Assembly (NCBI GenBank): GCA_030530775.1
Contig: JAUMUG010000005.1
Location: forward strand, 186,001-250,000
Source of the DNA: Lautropia sp.
GTDB lineage: Bacteria; Pseudomonadota; Gammaproteobacteria; Burkholderiales; Burkholderiaceae_E
DNA: 64,000 nucleotides
Reading direction: 5' to 3'
In this document: positions 53,365 to 62,085 of the stretch, one piece after another
Position numbering within the stretch: the stretch's first letter is position 1
Layout of the letters: every line of letters starts with the position of its first letter
Notes under the pieces: generated by a model
Database searches by the model: none
Told to the model about the DNA's origin: nothing
What the model saw: the letters and a program-made list of their open reading frames with translations, nothing else
Position numbers and translations under genes: made by a program

Positions 53365-55368
53365 ATGTTCGACCTATCCGATCCCGCCAAGTTGATTTTC
53401 GGGCGCCTGTCCTGGGAGGCCATCCCACTGCATGAGCCGATTCTGATCGTGACGTTCATCGCCGTCATGCTCGGCGGCCTGGCGTTGCTTGGCGCGCTCA
53501 CCTATTTCAAGGCATGGGGGCCGCTGTGGCGTAATTGGTTCACCAGCATCGACCACAAGAAGATCGGCATCATGTATATCGTACTGGCCATCATCATGCT
53601 GCTGCGCGGCTTTGCCGATGCACTGATGATGCGTCTGCAGCAGGCGATGGCCTTCGGTGGTTCCGAAGGCTATCTGCCACCGCATCACTACGACCAGATC
53701 TTCACAGCCCACGGCGTGATCATGATTTTCTTCGTGGCGATGCCCTTCGTGACCGGCTTCATGAACTACGTGGTGCCGCTGCAGATCGGTGCGCGCGACG
53801 TGGCTTTCCCTTTCCTCAACAATTTCAGTTTCTGGATGACCGCCTTCGGTGCCGTATTGGTGATGATTTCACTGTTCGTCGGTGAATTCTCCACGGCAGG
53901 CTGGCTGGCCTATCCACCGCTGTCGGGCATCGAGTTCAGCCCCGGTGTGGGGATGGACTATTACATATGGGCACTGCAGATCGCCGGGGTCGGGACACTG
54001 CTGTCCGGTGTCAACCTGATCGTCACCATCGTCAAGATGCGTGCGCCCGGCATGCCGATGATGAAGATGCCGGTGTTCACCTGGACGGCCTTCTGCGCCA
54101 ACGTGTTGATCGTGCTGATCTTCCCGGTGCTGACCGCCACACTCGGCCTGCTGTCGCTCGATCGCTATGTCGGCACCAACTTCTTCACGAACGATCTGGG
54201 CGGCAACGCCATGATGTACGTGAACCTGATCTGGATCTGGGGGCACCCCGAGGTCTATATCCTGATCCTGCCCGCCTTCGGCATCTTCTCCGAGGTGGTG
54301 GCCACCTATTGCGGCAAACGGCTGTTCGGTTATACCTCGATGGTGTATGCGACCACCTGCATCATGGTGCTGTCCTATCTGGTCTGGCTGCACCATTTCT
54401 TCACCATGGGCTCGGGCGCCAGCGTCAACACCTTCTTCGGTATCGCCACGATGATCATCTCGATCCCGACCGGGGCCAAGATTTTCAACTGGTTGTTCAC
54501 CATGTACCGGGGGCGTATCCGCTTCGAGGTGCCCATGTACTGGACGATCGGTTTCATGGTCACCTTCGTCATCGGGGGCATGACCGGCGTGATGCTGGCC
54601 ATTCCGGCGGCCGACTTTGTGCTGCACAACAGCTTGTTCCTGATCGCCCACTTCCACAACGTCATCATCGGTGGCGTGGTGTTCGGCATGTTCGCCGGCA
54701 TCGGCTATTGGTTCCCCAAAGCCTTCGGCTATCGGCTCGATCCGTTCTGGGGCAAGTGCTCGTTCTGGTGCTGGCTGATCGGTTTCTATGTGGCCTTCAT
54801 GCCGATCTATGTGCTGGGCTTCATGGGCATCACCCGCCGGGTCAGTCAGTTCGATGATGCATCGCTGCAGATCTGGTTCCAGGTCGCTGCGGTGGGGGCT
54901 TTCCTGATCCTGCTCGGCATCGTCTCCTTCGTCATCCAGCTGGTGGTCAGCTACCTGAAGCGTGATTCGTTGCGCGACGAGACCGGCGATCCCTGGAACG
55001 GCCGCACGCTCGAATGGTCGACCTCGTCGCCACCGCCCGACTACAACTTTGCGTTCACCCCGGTGGTGCACAGTATCGATGCCTGGTGGGACATGAAGAA
55101 GAACGGCTATGTCCGTCCGACCGAGGGCTTCATCCCGATCCACATGCCGAAGAACACCTCGGCCGGCTTCATCGTGGCAGCCCTCAGCGCGCTGTGTGGC
55201 TTTGCGCTGATCTGGCACATGTGGCTGGTGGCCGGCGCAAGCTTCCTGGTCATGCTGATCGCGGTCATCGTCCATACCTTCGACTACGAGCGTGACTACT
55301 ACATCCCGGCAGCAGATGTGGTTCGTACCGAGGCGGCCCGCACGCGAATCCTCGCGGACAACGCCTGA
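53365..55368 (+). CDS. cyoB: Cytochrome bo3 quinol oxidase subunit I
   Basis: Catalytic heme-copper subunit with low-spin heme, high-spin heme and CuB. About 15 hydrophobic segments fill 667 residues, the E. coli length. [15 protein letters not shown] contains the CuB His-Tyr pair, [11 protein letters not shown] the other two CuB histidines, and [12 protein letters not shown] the heme ligands. ATG 53365 was chosen since [20 protein letters not shown] is the family N-terminus; the frame is open 13 codons upstream. The cyoA-cyoB gap is 109 bases. Confidence 0.98.
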   Translation: MFDLSDPAKLIFGRLSWEAIPLHEPILIVTFIAVMLGGLALLGALTYFKAWGPLWRNWFTSIDHKKIGIMYIVLAIIMLLRGFADALMMRLQQAMAFGGSEGYLPPHHYDQIFTAHGVIMIFFVAMPFVTGFMNYVVPLQIGARDVAFPFLNNFSFWMTAFGAVLVMISLFVGEFSTAGWLAYPPLSGIEFSPGVGMDYYIWALQIAGVGTLLSGVNLIVTIVKMRAPGMPMMKMPVFTWTAFCANVLIVLIFPVLTATLGLLSLDRYVGTNFFTNDLGGNAMMYVNLIWIWGHPEVYILILPAFGIFSEVVATYCGKRLFGYTSMVYATTCIMVLSYLVWLHHFFTMGSGASVNTFFGIATMIISIPTGAKIFNWLFTMYRGRIRFEVPMYWTIGFMVTFVIGGMTGVMLAIPAADFVLHNSLFLIAHFHNVIIGGVVFGMFAGIGYWFPKAFGYRLDPFWGKCSFWCWLIGFYVAFMPIYVLGFMGITRRVSQFDDASLQIWFQVAAVGAFLILLGIVSFVIQLVVSYLKRDSLRDETGDPWNGRTLEWSTSSPPPDYNFAFTPVVHSIDAWWDMKKNGYVRPTEGFIPIHMPKNTSAGFIVAALSALCGFALIWHMWLVAGASFLVMLIAVIVHTFDYERDYYIPAADVVRTEAARTRILADNA

Positions 55369-55403
55369 TCCCCCGTTCCTGTCATTCGTATCCGGCACTC
55401 GAC

Positions 55404-56042
55404 ATGAGCATTGCAACCATTCACCCCGGCGGACCGCCCCCCCAGGTCGGAGATCGCCCCTACCACATGACCGAAGAGCATCATCCGCAGAACGGAACGA
55501 TACTCGGGTTCTGGATCTACCTGATGAGCGACTGTCTGATCTTCGCCTGCCTGTTCGCAGTGCATGGCGTGGTCGGCAGAAACTATGCAGCCGGCCCTTC
55601 GGGGGCCGAGCTGTTCGATCTGGGGCTGGTCGCGCTCAATACCGCCATGCTGCTGCTGTCGTCGATCACCTATGGCTTTGCCATGTCGTCGATGCAGCGT
55701 CGCAAGCTGAAGGGCACCGTCGGGTGGCTGGTGGCCACTGGTCTGTTCGGTCTGGCCTTCCTGGCCATCGAACTCTATGAATTCGCCCACCTGATCCATC
55801 TGGGGGCCACCCCGCAGCGCAGTGCCTTCCTGTCGTCCTTCTTCACCCTGGTCGGCACCCACGGTCTGCACGTCACCTTCGGTGTCGTCTGGTTGGTCGT
55901 GCTGGTGTTTCAGCTGCGTCGTCATGGTCTCATCGAGGCCAACCGTCGTCGTGTCACGTGCCTGTCGATGTTCTGGCATTTCCTGGACGTGGTCTGGATC
56001 GGTGTTTTCTCCTTTGTCTATCTGATGGGGGTTCTGCAATGA
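55404..56042 (+). CDS. cyoC: Cytochrome bo3 quinol oxidase subunit III
   Basis: Five-helix subunit III, 212 residues. GTILGFWIYLMSDCLIFACL, ELYEFAHLIHLG and GTHGLHVTFGVVWLVVLVFQ are the conserved segments, the last two carrying the Glu and His typical of heme-copper oxidase subunit III. It supports complex stability and proton uptake. The next gene overlaps its stop by four bases (ATGA), so translation is coupled. Confidence 0.97.
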   Translation: MSIATIHPGGPPPQVGDRPYHMTEEHHPQNGTILGFWIYLMSDCLIFACLFAVHGVVGRNYAAGPSGAELFDLGLVALNTAMLLLSSITYGFAMSSMQRRKLKGTVGWLVATGLFGLAFLAIELYEFAHLIHLGATPQRSAFLSSFFTLVGTHGLHVTFGVVWLVVLVFQLRRHGLIEANRRRVTCLSMFWHFLDVVWIGVFSFVYLMGVLQ

Positions 56043-56440
56043 GCACGGCAAATCATCGGCATTCGACCGTCGGCCATGCGGCCCACCACGATGGACATGA
56101 GGACGAAGAACTGCACGTCAGCACGCGTGAATACGTCACCGGTTTCGTGTTGTCCGTCATCCTGACGGCCATTCCCTTTGCGATGGTGATGGGCAAGTGG
56201 GTCCAGAAAGCGGCCGCTGCGGCTTACTGGATTCTGGGGCTGGGCGCCATCCAGATCGTGGTGCACATGGTCTACTTCCTGCACATGAACCGCAAGGCGC
56301 AGGGCGGGTGGACCTTGATGGCCCTGATGTTCACCGTACTGATGGTGATCATCACCCTGGCTGGTTCGCTGTGGGTCATGTTCCATCTCGATGCCAACCT
56401 GATGCCGGAAGGTGCGCACGACGTGCGCATCCGGCCCTGA
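56039..56440 (+). CDS. cyoD: Cytochrome bo3 quinol oxidase subunit IV
   Basis: Small three-helix subunit IV, 133 residues, which stabilises CuB binding. The N-terminus is His-rich and acidic (HHDGHEDEELHVSTREYVTG), a common feature of the family, followed by helices TGFVLSVILTAIPFAMV, WILGLGAIQIVVHMVYFLHM and MALMFTVLMVIITLAGSLWV. ATG 56039 overlaps the cyoC stop. No cyoE follows; SURF1 takes that place. Confidence 0.96.
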   Translation: MSTANHRHSTVGHAAHHDGHEDEELHVSTREYVTGFVLSVILTAIPFAMVMGKWVQKAAAAAYWILGLGAIQIVVHMVYFLHMNRKAQGGWTLMALMFTVLMVIITLAGSLWVMFHLDANLMPEGAHDVRIRP

Positions 56441-56528
56441 ACCCGGATACGGTCCAGTCGGGTCTGATGGGTCCGATGCTCCGGCTGCCTCCGCGCCGCC
56501 GGGCTTTCGGCACACCGATGTACGCCAA

Positions 56529-57398
56529 ATGTCGGAACCCTCTTTCGATTCCCCGCCACGACGGCGCCCGGTCTTCGTGCGTATCCTCGCCTGGGTCTTT
56601 CTGGGCCTGTTGCTGCTGACTTTCCTGTCGCTGGGCACCTGGCAGGTCGAGCGCCTGGCCTGGAAACGCGATCTGATCGCCCGCGTCGATGCCCGCATCC
56701 ATGCGCCACCGGTGTCGGCACCTCCACCCGAGCAGTGGGCTTCGGTCAGCACGGCACGGGATGAATACCGGCATGTACGGCTGCGTGGCCGGCTGCTGAA
56801 CGACCAGGAAACCCTGGTGCAGGCTTCCAGCGCGCTCGGGGCAGGGTACTGGGTGCTGGTGCCGGTCGAAACCCGCGATGGTGCCATCGTCATGGTGAAC
56901 CGGGGCTTCGTGCCGCCCGAACGCAGTCGTCCCGGGCAGCGGGCGTCTGCCGATGCGGCATCATCGTCCGACGCCTGGGTCGAGGTGGTCGGTCTGCTGC
57001 GCATGCCGGAGCCCGGTGGCGCCTTTCTGCGCAGCAACGATCCCGACGCCGATCGCTGGTATTCCCGCGATGTGCAGGCCATCGCCACTCGGCGCGGGCT
57101 GGCAGTGGGCCGGGTCGCCCCGTATTTCATCGATCTGACCCAGGCGCCGGAAATACTGCCCGGTCTCGATGCACCGCTGTCCGAAGTGCCACGCTGGCAG
57201 CCGCCGCCCGTCAGCAGTGGCGAAATCGCCATCATCCGCTGGGCCGAACGTCGACCCAAACGGTTTCCCATGCCCGGGCTGACGGTCGTGTCCTTCAACG
57301 ACAACCATCTGATGTACGCCATCACCTGGTATGGACTGGCTCTGATGGTGCTGGTGGCAGGCTGGTTGCTCTGGCGCGAACAGCGGCGGGCCGGATGA
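56529..57398 (+). CDS. SURF1-family oxidase assembly protein
   Basis: Inner-membrane assembly factor that supports heme insertion into subunit I of heme-copper oxidases. Two terminal helices flank a periplasmic domain. Features include FLSLGTWQVERLAWKRDLI after the first helix, VLVPVETRDGAIVMVNRGFVP and the C-terminal NDNHLMYAITWYGLAL, where the family consensus is N-N-H-x-x-Y. ATG 56529 gives 289 residues. It follows cyoD by 88 bases and completes the cyo unit. SURF1 often accompanies aa3- and bo3-type operons alike. Confidence 0.93.
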   Translation: MSEPSFDSPPRRRPVFVRILAWVFLGLLLLTFLSLGTWQVERLAWKRDLIARVDARIHAPPVSAPPPEQWASVSTARDEYRHVRLRGRLLNDQETLVQASSALGAGYWVLVPVETRDGAIVMVNRGFVPPERSRPGQRASADAASSSDAWVEVVGLLRMPEPGGAFLRSNDPDADRWYSRDVQAIATRRGLAVGRVAPYFIDLTQAPEILPGLDAPLSEVPRWQPPPVSSGEIAIIRWAERRPKRFPMPGLTVVSFNDNHLMYAITWYGLALMVLVAGWLLWREQRRAG

Positions 57399-57979
57399 TG
57401 TCGCGGCCGGCTTTGCGACGACGGCAAAGGTGGGTGGCGAAGGCCGTGTGCCGAAGCGGCTGCGCGTACCGGTTTCGGATTCGGGCACGAATCGTGCCGG
57501 CCGGTCGAGCTCACGAGCTCAAAGCGCACCGACTTCGAGTTCGGGGATGAAGTGCTGCTGGACGAAGCGTAGGCCGCTGGCCGCCCCGATCCGATCGTTT
57601 GCCGCAGGGGCGGGGATGCCGGCTTCGGGTATTCCCCGCCGGCATCACGGAACAGTCGCTGTCAAAACGTTCTAAACTCTCGGGCTTGCACGGTGGCTCC
57701 TTTCGCGCCGGCCATGGCTTTCCCGGGCCATCGCGCGCCGCGCAGGCAGCCAGCAAACCGTGTGCCAGCGAGCTTCTCGAAAATCCTCGCCGTCAGATCG
57801 TGCCGGCCCGTCTGCATTGCATGAGCCGGTTTGCCCGCGGCGGCCAAACCGCGGTCCACGCCCGTGCCGGGCGCAAGCCTGCGTGCGCTGTGCGGTCGCG
57901 ATGCCGAAGCATGCGTCGATCCCGCGGACTCGGTTGTTCGGAAGCTCGCTGCTGACAGGAAACTTTGGAGAGCGAGTAA
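57399..57979. other. Intergenic region between SURF1 and the AGCS symporter
   Basis: A 581-base gap, the longest without a gene in the window. GATGCCGGC and GCCGGCATC form a 9-bp stem at 57615-57646 that may end the cyo transcript; no T run follows. The rest should hold the symporter promoter and a long leader. I looked for a glycine riboswitch, which some AGCS genes carry, and could not recognise its core. Confidence 0.5.
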
Positions 57980-59320
57980 ATGGAAGAACTGCAAAAGTTT
58001 TTCGACTGGCTGGGCGAATATGTCTGGGGAGCGCCCATGTTGGTGCTGTTGGTCGGCACGGGGATCTATCTGTCATTGCGTCTGCTGTTTCTGCAGGTGA
58101 CGATGCTGCCCTTTGCGCTGAAACAGGCATTTTCTCCTCATCACGACAAGGACCATGAAGGCGATATTTCGCACTTCGGTGCGCTGATGACGGCCCTGTC
58201 CGCCACCATCGGCACCGGCAATATCGCAGGCGTGGCCACTGCGGTCGTTTCCGGGGGGCCCGGGGCCGTGTTCTGGATGTGGATGACGGCTTTCTTTGGT
58301 ATGGCAACCAAGTATGCGGAAGGCATCCTGGCCGTCAAATTCCGGGTGCAGAACGAAAAGGGTGAAATGTCCGGTGGTCCGATGTACTACATCGAGCGCG
58401 GGCTCGGCATGAAATGGTTGGCCCTGCTGTTCGCCTTGTTCGGTATGCTGGCCTCTTTCGGTATCGGCAGCTCAGTGCAGGCCAACTCGGTGGCGCAGGC
58501 CATCGAAAGCAGCTTCTCGGTCAACCCCTGGATCACCGGAGTCGTGCTGACCGTCTTCACGGGCATCGTGATTCTGGGCGGTATCAAGAGCATCGCCAAG
58601 GCTTCCTCTCTGATCGTGCCTTTCATGGCGATCGTCTATGTCCTGGGCGGCGTGGCCATCATCCTGTTGCACCTCGACAAAGTCATCCCCGCGATCGAAA
58701 CGATCTTCCGTTCCGCCTTTGGTCTGGATGCCGTCGTGGGGGGCGCCATCGGTTCGGCCATTCGTTATGGCGTGGCGCGGGGCGTCTTCTCCAACGAAGC
58801 GGGCATGGGTTCGGCTCCCATCGCCGCTGCCGCAGCCAAGACCGACCATCCGGCCCGTCAGGCAATGGTCTCGATGACCGGCACCTTCCTCGATACCATC
58901 GTGGTCTGCAGCATCACCGGCGTCGTGCTGGTGATCGGCGGGATGTACACCACGGGCACGAGTGGAGCGGCCCTCACCACACAGACCTTCAATGAATTGC
59001 TGCCCGGGCCGGGTGGTTGGCTGGTGACCTTCGGACTGGTCTTCTTCGCCTATTCCACCATCCTGGGTTGGTGCTACTACGGCGAAAAGTGTGCCTCCTA
59101 CCTGGGCGGTGACGGCATCATGCCGGTGTTCCGCGTCGTCTACGTGGTGTCGGTGCTGCTGGGCTCGGGGGTCGACCTCGGTCTGGTCTGGGCCGCATCC
59201 GATGTGTTCAACGGCCTGATGGCGATTCCCAACCTGATCGCACTGGTGCTGCTGGCCGGCGTGGTCGTCTCCGAAACCAAGGATTTCATCGCCAAACGCC
59301 GCAGTGGCGAGCTGCCCTGA
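57980..59320 (+). CDS. AGCS-family sodium:alanine/glycine symporter
   Basis: Inner-membrane sodium-coupled importer of alanine and/or glycine, 446 residues with about 10-11 membrane segments. SATIGTGNIAGVATAVVSGGPGA near residue 75 forms the substrate-binding loop and GVFSNEAGMGSAPIAAAAA the second family signature. MSGGPMYYIERGLG and STILGWCYYGEKC are further family blocks. Complete, with a start at ATG 57980 preceded by GGAGAG. A perfect 14-bp stem-loop follows at 59368-59405. Confidence 0.95.
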   Translation: MEELQKFFDWLGEYVWGAPMLVLLVGTGIYLSLRLLFLQVTMLPFALKQAFSPHHDKDHEGDISHFGALMTALSATIGTGNIAGVATAVVSGGPGAVFWMWMTAFFGMATKYAEGILAVKFRVQNEKGEMSGGPMYYIERGLGMKWLALLFALFGMLASFGIGSSVQANSVAQAIESSFSVNPWITGVVLTVFTGIVILGGIKSIAKASSLIVPFMAIVYVLGGVAIILLHLDKVIPAIETIFRSAFGLDAVVGGAIGSAIRYGVARGVFSNEAGMGSAPIAAAAAKTDHPARQAMVSMTGTFLDTIVVCSITGVVLVIGGMYTTGTSGAALTTQTFNELLPGPGGWLVTFGLVFFAYSTILGWCYYGEKCASYLGGDGIMPVFRVVYVVSVLLGSGVDLGLVWAASDVFNGLMAIPNLIALVLLAGVVVSETKDFIAKRRSGELP

Positions 59321-59367
59321 TCCAGCGTGGCCCGGCACGCCGGGGCGCGGGCTTCGACCGGATCGAT

Positions 59368-59405
59368 CGGATGCCGGATGAGATGCGCGATTCATCCGGC
59401 ATCCG
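59368..59405 (+). terminator. Stem-loop after the AGCS gene
   Basis: CGGATGCCGGATGA and TCATCCGGCATCCG form a perfect 14-bp stem around a ten-base loop, 47 bases after the stop. It lacks a T run, so it may be a processing or protective structure as much as a terminator. Confidence 0.6.
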
Positions 59406-59410
59406 TCCGT

Positions 59411-59458
59411 GCGGACGTATACGTAGATGTGGACGTGGACGTGGACGCCGACGCCGAC
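59411..59458 (+). repeat. Six-base tandem repeat tract between AGCS and feoA
   Basis: Eight consecutive six-base units: GCGGAC, GTATAC, GTAGAT, three of GTGGAC, then two of GCCGAC. Three units are identical and adjacent; the rest are degenerate. It is outside any gene in the 342-base gap 59321-59662. Confidence 0.85.
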
Positions 59459-59596
59459 GGCATCGGTGCATGCCTGGAGATGCAGGCCCTGTCGCGACGC
59501 GTTTCGTGGCGCCCTTCCTCCTATTCGATCGGCGGCGCCGACCACCAAGGTGGAATACACCCGATAGCCGAGTTGAAACCCGGGGTTTGTTTGCAA

Positions 59597-59614
59597 ATCA
59601 TTGTCGTTAGCATT
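59597..59614 (-). promoter_or_regulatory. Probable Fur box upstream of feoA
   Basis: On the minus strand AATGCT-AACGAC-AATGAT is three adjacent hexamers matching the Fur repeat AATGAT at 15 of 18 positions. It lies 49 bases upstream of feoA, a gene under Fur control in many proteobacteria. Confidence 0.55.
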
Positions 59615-59662
59615 AGAGTGGCCCCAAATAAGCAAGTATCGTAAATCATCCGGATTCAGATC

Positions 59663-59926
59663 ATGGCTGTCATTCCATTGACCGAACTGACTCAAGGCGC
59701 ACAAGCGCACATCGATTCCATCGTTCCCAACACTGATTTTGGCGATCTGGACTCGATCGTCACGCGGCGCTTGGGCGATCTGGGCTTTTCCGATGGGGTG
59801 CCCCTGCTGCTGGTCGCCAAAGGGGTTCTGGGCAAGGGGCCATTCGCCGTGCGTCTGGGCAATCAGTCCCAGTTTGCGCTGCGCGAGCCCGAAGCCGACA
59901 AGATACTGTGTCGCATCGAGATATAG
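59663..59926 (+). CDS. feoA: Ferrous iron transport protein A
   Basis: Small SH3-like cytoplasmic protein that partners FeoB in Fe2+ uptake. The 87-residue sequence shows the FeoA pattern: VIPLTELTQGAQAHIDSI, TRRLGDLGFSDGVPLLLV and a C-terminal PFAVRLGNQSQFALREPEA strand pair ending in the usual ILCRIEI. Complete, with feoB 126 bases downstream. A Fur-like site lies upstream. Confidence 0.93.
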   Translation: MAVIPLTELTQGAQAHIDSIVPNTDFGDLDSIVTRRLGDLGFSDGVPLLLVAKGVLGKGPFAVRLGNQSQFALREPEADKILCRIEI

Positions 59927-60052
59927 CCGATGTCTTGCAGCAGAGGAGACACGCGGACCGGGCATGCAGGCATCCATGTGCAGGGCCCTGGCCGTGCCGT
60001 CGCAACGGCAGTCACGCCATCACTCATGCTCTAGAAAAATATCGGTTACATC

Positions 60053-61915
60053 ATGAAGGTCACCCGCTTTGCCTTGCTGGGCGCTCCCAACTGCGGAAAG
60101 ACCGTTCTGTTCAACGGTCTGACCGGCTCGAATGCCAAAGTGGCCAACTACGCCGGCGTGACTGTCGACCGACGTGAAGGCCCCTTCGTCGATGATCCTT
60201 CCATTCACATCATCGACCTGCCCGGTACTTACAGCTTACGTACCACCAGTCCGGACGAGGCCGTGGCCCGTGATTCCGTGCTCGGAAATCTGGGTGAGCG
60301 TCCCGATGGTGTCATCGCCGTGGCCGATGCGACCAACCTGCGTATGACGCTTCGGATGATGCTGGAGTTGAAGACCCTCGGTCTGCCGATGGTGGTGTCG
60401 CTGAATCTGTCCGACGTGGCCTATGCACGGGGCTTGCGCATCGACGTCAAGAAACTCAGCGAACTGCTCGGGGTGCCGGTGCTCGAAACCATCGCCATCA
60501 GCCGCAACGGTATCCGTGCCGTCTGTCTGGAAGTGAGCCGGATGCCCCGCGATGGTGCCAGGACCGTCGATGCCGCCGAGGCGGCAAGAACGCTGGAGGC
60601 GTTGGACAGCAACCAGCTCTATGCTCGGGTCGAAGAGATCCTGAAGCAGGTGGTACGCACCGAAATGAGTCTGCCGGCCTGGCACCGCAGGCTCGACCAG
60701 CTCGTGCTGCATCCAGTCTGGGGCATGTTGATTCTGCTGCTCGTCCTGATGGTCGTGTTCCAGGCCGTCTATGCCTGGGCCGAACCCTTGATGGACGCCA
60801 TCGAGGGCGGTTTCGGCATCCTCGGCGAATGGGTGCAGGCCTACATGGCCGAAGGCATGCTCAGAGATTTGCTGGTCGACGGGGTGATTGCCGGTCTGGG
60901 CAGTGTGTTGGTCTTTCTGCCGCAAATCACCATCCTGTTTGCCTTCATCCTGTTGCTCGAAGATTCCGGCTACCTGCCACGGGCCGCATTCCTGCTCGAC
61001 AATCTGCTGTCCAAGAGTGGTCTGTCCGGCCGTGCGTTCATTCCGCTGCTGTCGAGCTTCGCCTGCGCGGTGCCAGCCGTCATGTCTGCACGCACCATCC
61101 ACGACCCACGTGAACGGATCGTCGCCATCGCCATCGCACCGATGCTGACCTGTTCGGCACGCCTGCCGATCTATGCGTTGATCATCGCCGCCATCATTCC
61201 TCGACAGGAGGTCTGGGGCCTGTTCAACCTGCAGGGGCTGACGCTGTTCGGCCTGTATCTGGCCGGTATCGTTTCGGCGGGGCTGACGGCCTACGTGCTC
61301 AAGCGCATGGCGCGCAGCAAGGGCAACATCCGACAATTTCCGCTGCTGATGGAACTGCCCACCTTCCGCGTGCCCAACTTCAAGCACATCATCACCAGCC
61401 TCTGGGATCGCGTCAAAGCCTTCCTGAAGCGGGCCGGTACGGTGATCTTCGCCATGAGCGTAGTGTTGTGGGCGCTGGTCAGTTTCCCCGGCGCGCCCGA
61501 AGGTGCGACCGGTCCGGCCATCGATTACAGCCTTGCCGGCACACTGGGCCATCTGATCCAGCCCCTGTTCGCTCCGCTCGGTTTCACCTGGCAGATGTGC
61601 ATTGCGATGATTCCCGGCATCGCCGCGCGTGAAGTGGTCGTGGCCGCGCTGGGTACGGTCTATGCCGTTGGCGCCGACGCCGAGGACGCGGTGCAGAACG
61701 CACTGATTCCGATCGTGCACGACAATTGGGGCTTGCCGACCGCCTTTGCTTTCCTGGGTTGGTACATCTACGCACCCATGTGCCTGGCCACACTGGCGGT
61801 CATCAAGCGTGAGACCAAATCGTCCAAGGTGACCTGGATGATCGCGGGCGGTCTGTTCGTCTGGGCTTACATCTTTGCCATGATCGTCTACCAAGTCACT
61901 TCGAGGATTCTGTGA
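60053..61915 (+). CDS. feoB: Ferrous iron transporter B
   Basis: Inner-membrane Fe2+ transporter with a cytoplasmic G domain. Motifs: G1 LLGAPNCGKTVLFNGL, G3 DLPGTYSL, G4 as LNLSD (family consensus N-x-x-D), then a guanine-dissociation-inhibitor-like helical part, then about eight membrane helices containing two gate motifs, LLSSFACAVPAVMSARTI and MLTCSARLPIYALII, with the cysteines implicated in iron passage. The length of 620 residues is within the range for shorter FeoB proteins lacking the C-terminal extension. The feoB stop overlaps the start of the next small gene. Confidence 0.97.
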   Translation: MKVTRFALLGAPNCGKTVLFNGLTGSNAKVANYAGVTVDRREGPFVDDPSIHIIDLPGTYSLRTTSPDEAVARDSVLGNLGERPDGVIAVADATNLRMTLRMMLELKTLGLPMVVSLNLSDVAYARGLRIDVKKLSELLGVPVLETIAISRNGIRAVCLEVSRMPRDGARTVDAAEAARTLEALDSNQLYARVEEILKQVVRTEMSLPAWHRRLDQLVLHPVWGMLILLLVLMVVFQAVYAWAEPLMDAIEGGFGILGEWVQAYMAEGMLRDLLVDGVIAGLGSVLVFLPQITILFAFILLLEDSGYLPRAAFLLDNLLSKSGLSGRAFIPLLSSFACAVPAVMSARTIHDPRERIVAIAIAPMLTCSARLPIYALIIAAIIPRQEVWGLFNLQGLTLFGLYLAGIVSAGLTAYVLKRMARSKGNIRQFPLLMELPTFRVPNFKHIITSLWDRVKAFLKRAGTVIFAMSVVLWALVSFPGAPEGATGPAIDYSLAGTLGHLIQPLFAPLGFTWQMCIAMIPGIAAREVVVAALGTVYAVGADAEDAVQNALIPIVHDNWGLPTAFAFLGWYIYAPMCLATLAVIKRETKSSKVTWMIAGGLFVWAYIFAMIVYQVTSRIL

Positions 61916-62067
61916 TGCTGGACAACATCATCGTTGGCGCCATCGTCGTCGTCGCAGCGGTTTATATCCTGCGCAAATTCTTCTTCACCGGCAAAAACAG
62001 CGGTGACACCGGCTGTGGCAGATGTGGCGGTTGCAGCGGCAGCAAAAGCGGCGGCGGCTGTCACTGA
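61915..62067 (+). CDS. FeoB-associated Cys-rich membrane peptide
   Basis: A 50-residue protein starting at ATG 61915, overlapping the feoB stop by one base (TGATG arrangement). One membrane helix (about 5-19, IIVGAIVVVAAVYIL) is followed by a basic RKFFF boundary and a Gly/Ser-rich tail with four cysteines: CGRCGGC and a final GGGCH. This is the pattern of the FeoB-associated Cys-rich protein family, which accompanies feoB in species that lack feoC. It may bind iron or a cluster. It is too short to appear in usual gene-size cut-offs. Confidence 0.85.
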   Translation: MLDNIIVGAIVVVAAVYILRKFFFTGKNSGDTGCGRCGGCSGSKSGGGCH

Positions 62068-62085
62068 GATGGGCCGCACGGGGCC

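Noticed and set aside
53869..55416. Minus-strand frame of 515 codons opposite cyoB
   Set aside because: cyoB has all heme and copper ligand motifs; the antisense product is Asp/Gln/His-rich with no family pattern.
57399..57979. Possible glycine riboswitch ahead of the AGCS symporter
   Set aside because: I could not identify the conserved core segments of the aptamer; a covariance-model search would be needed to settle it.
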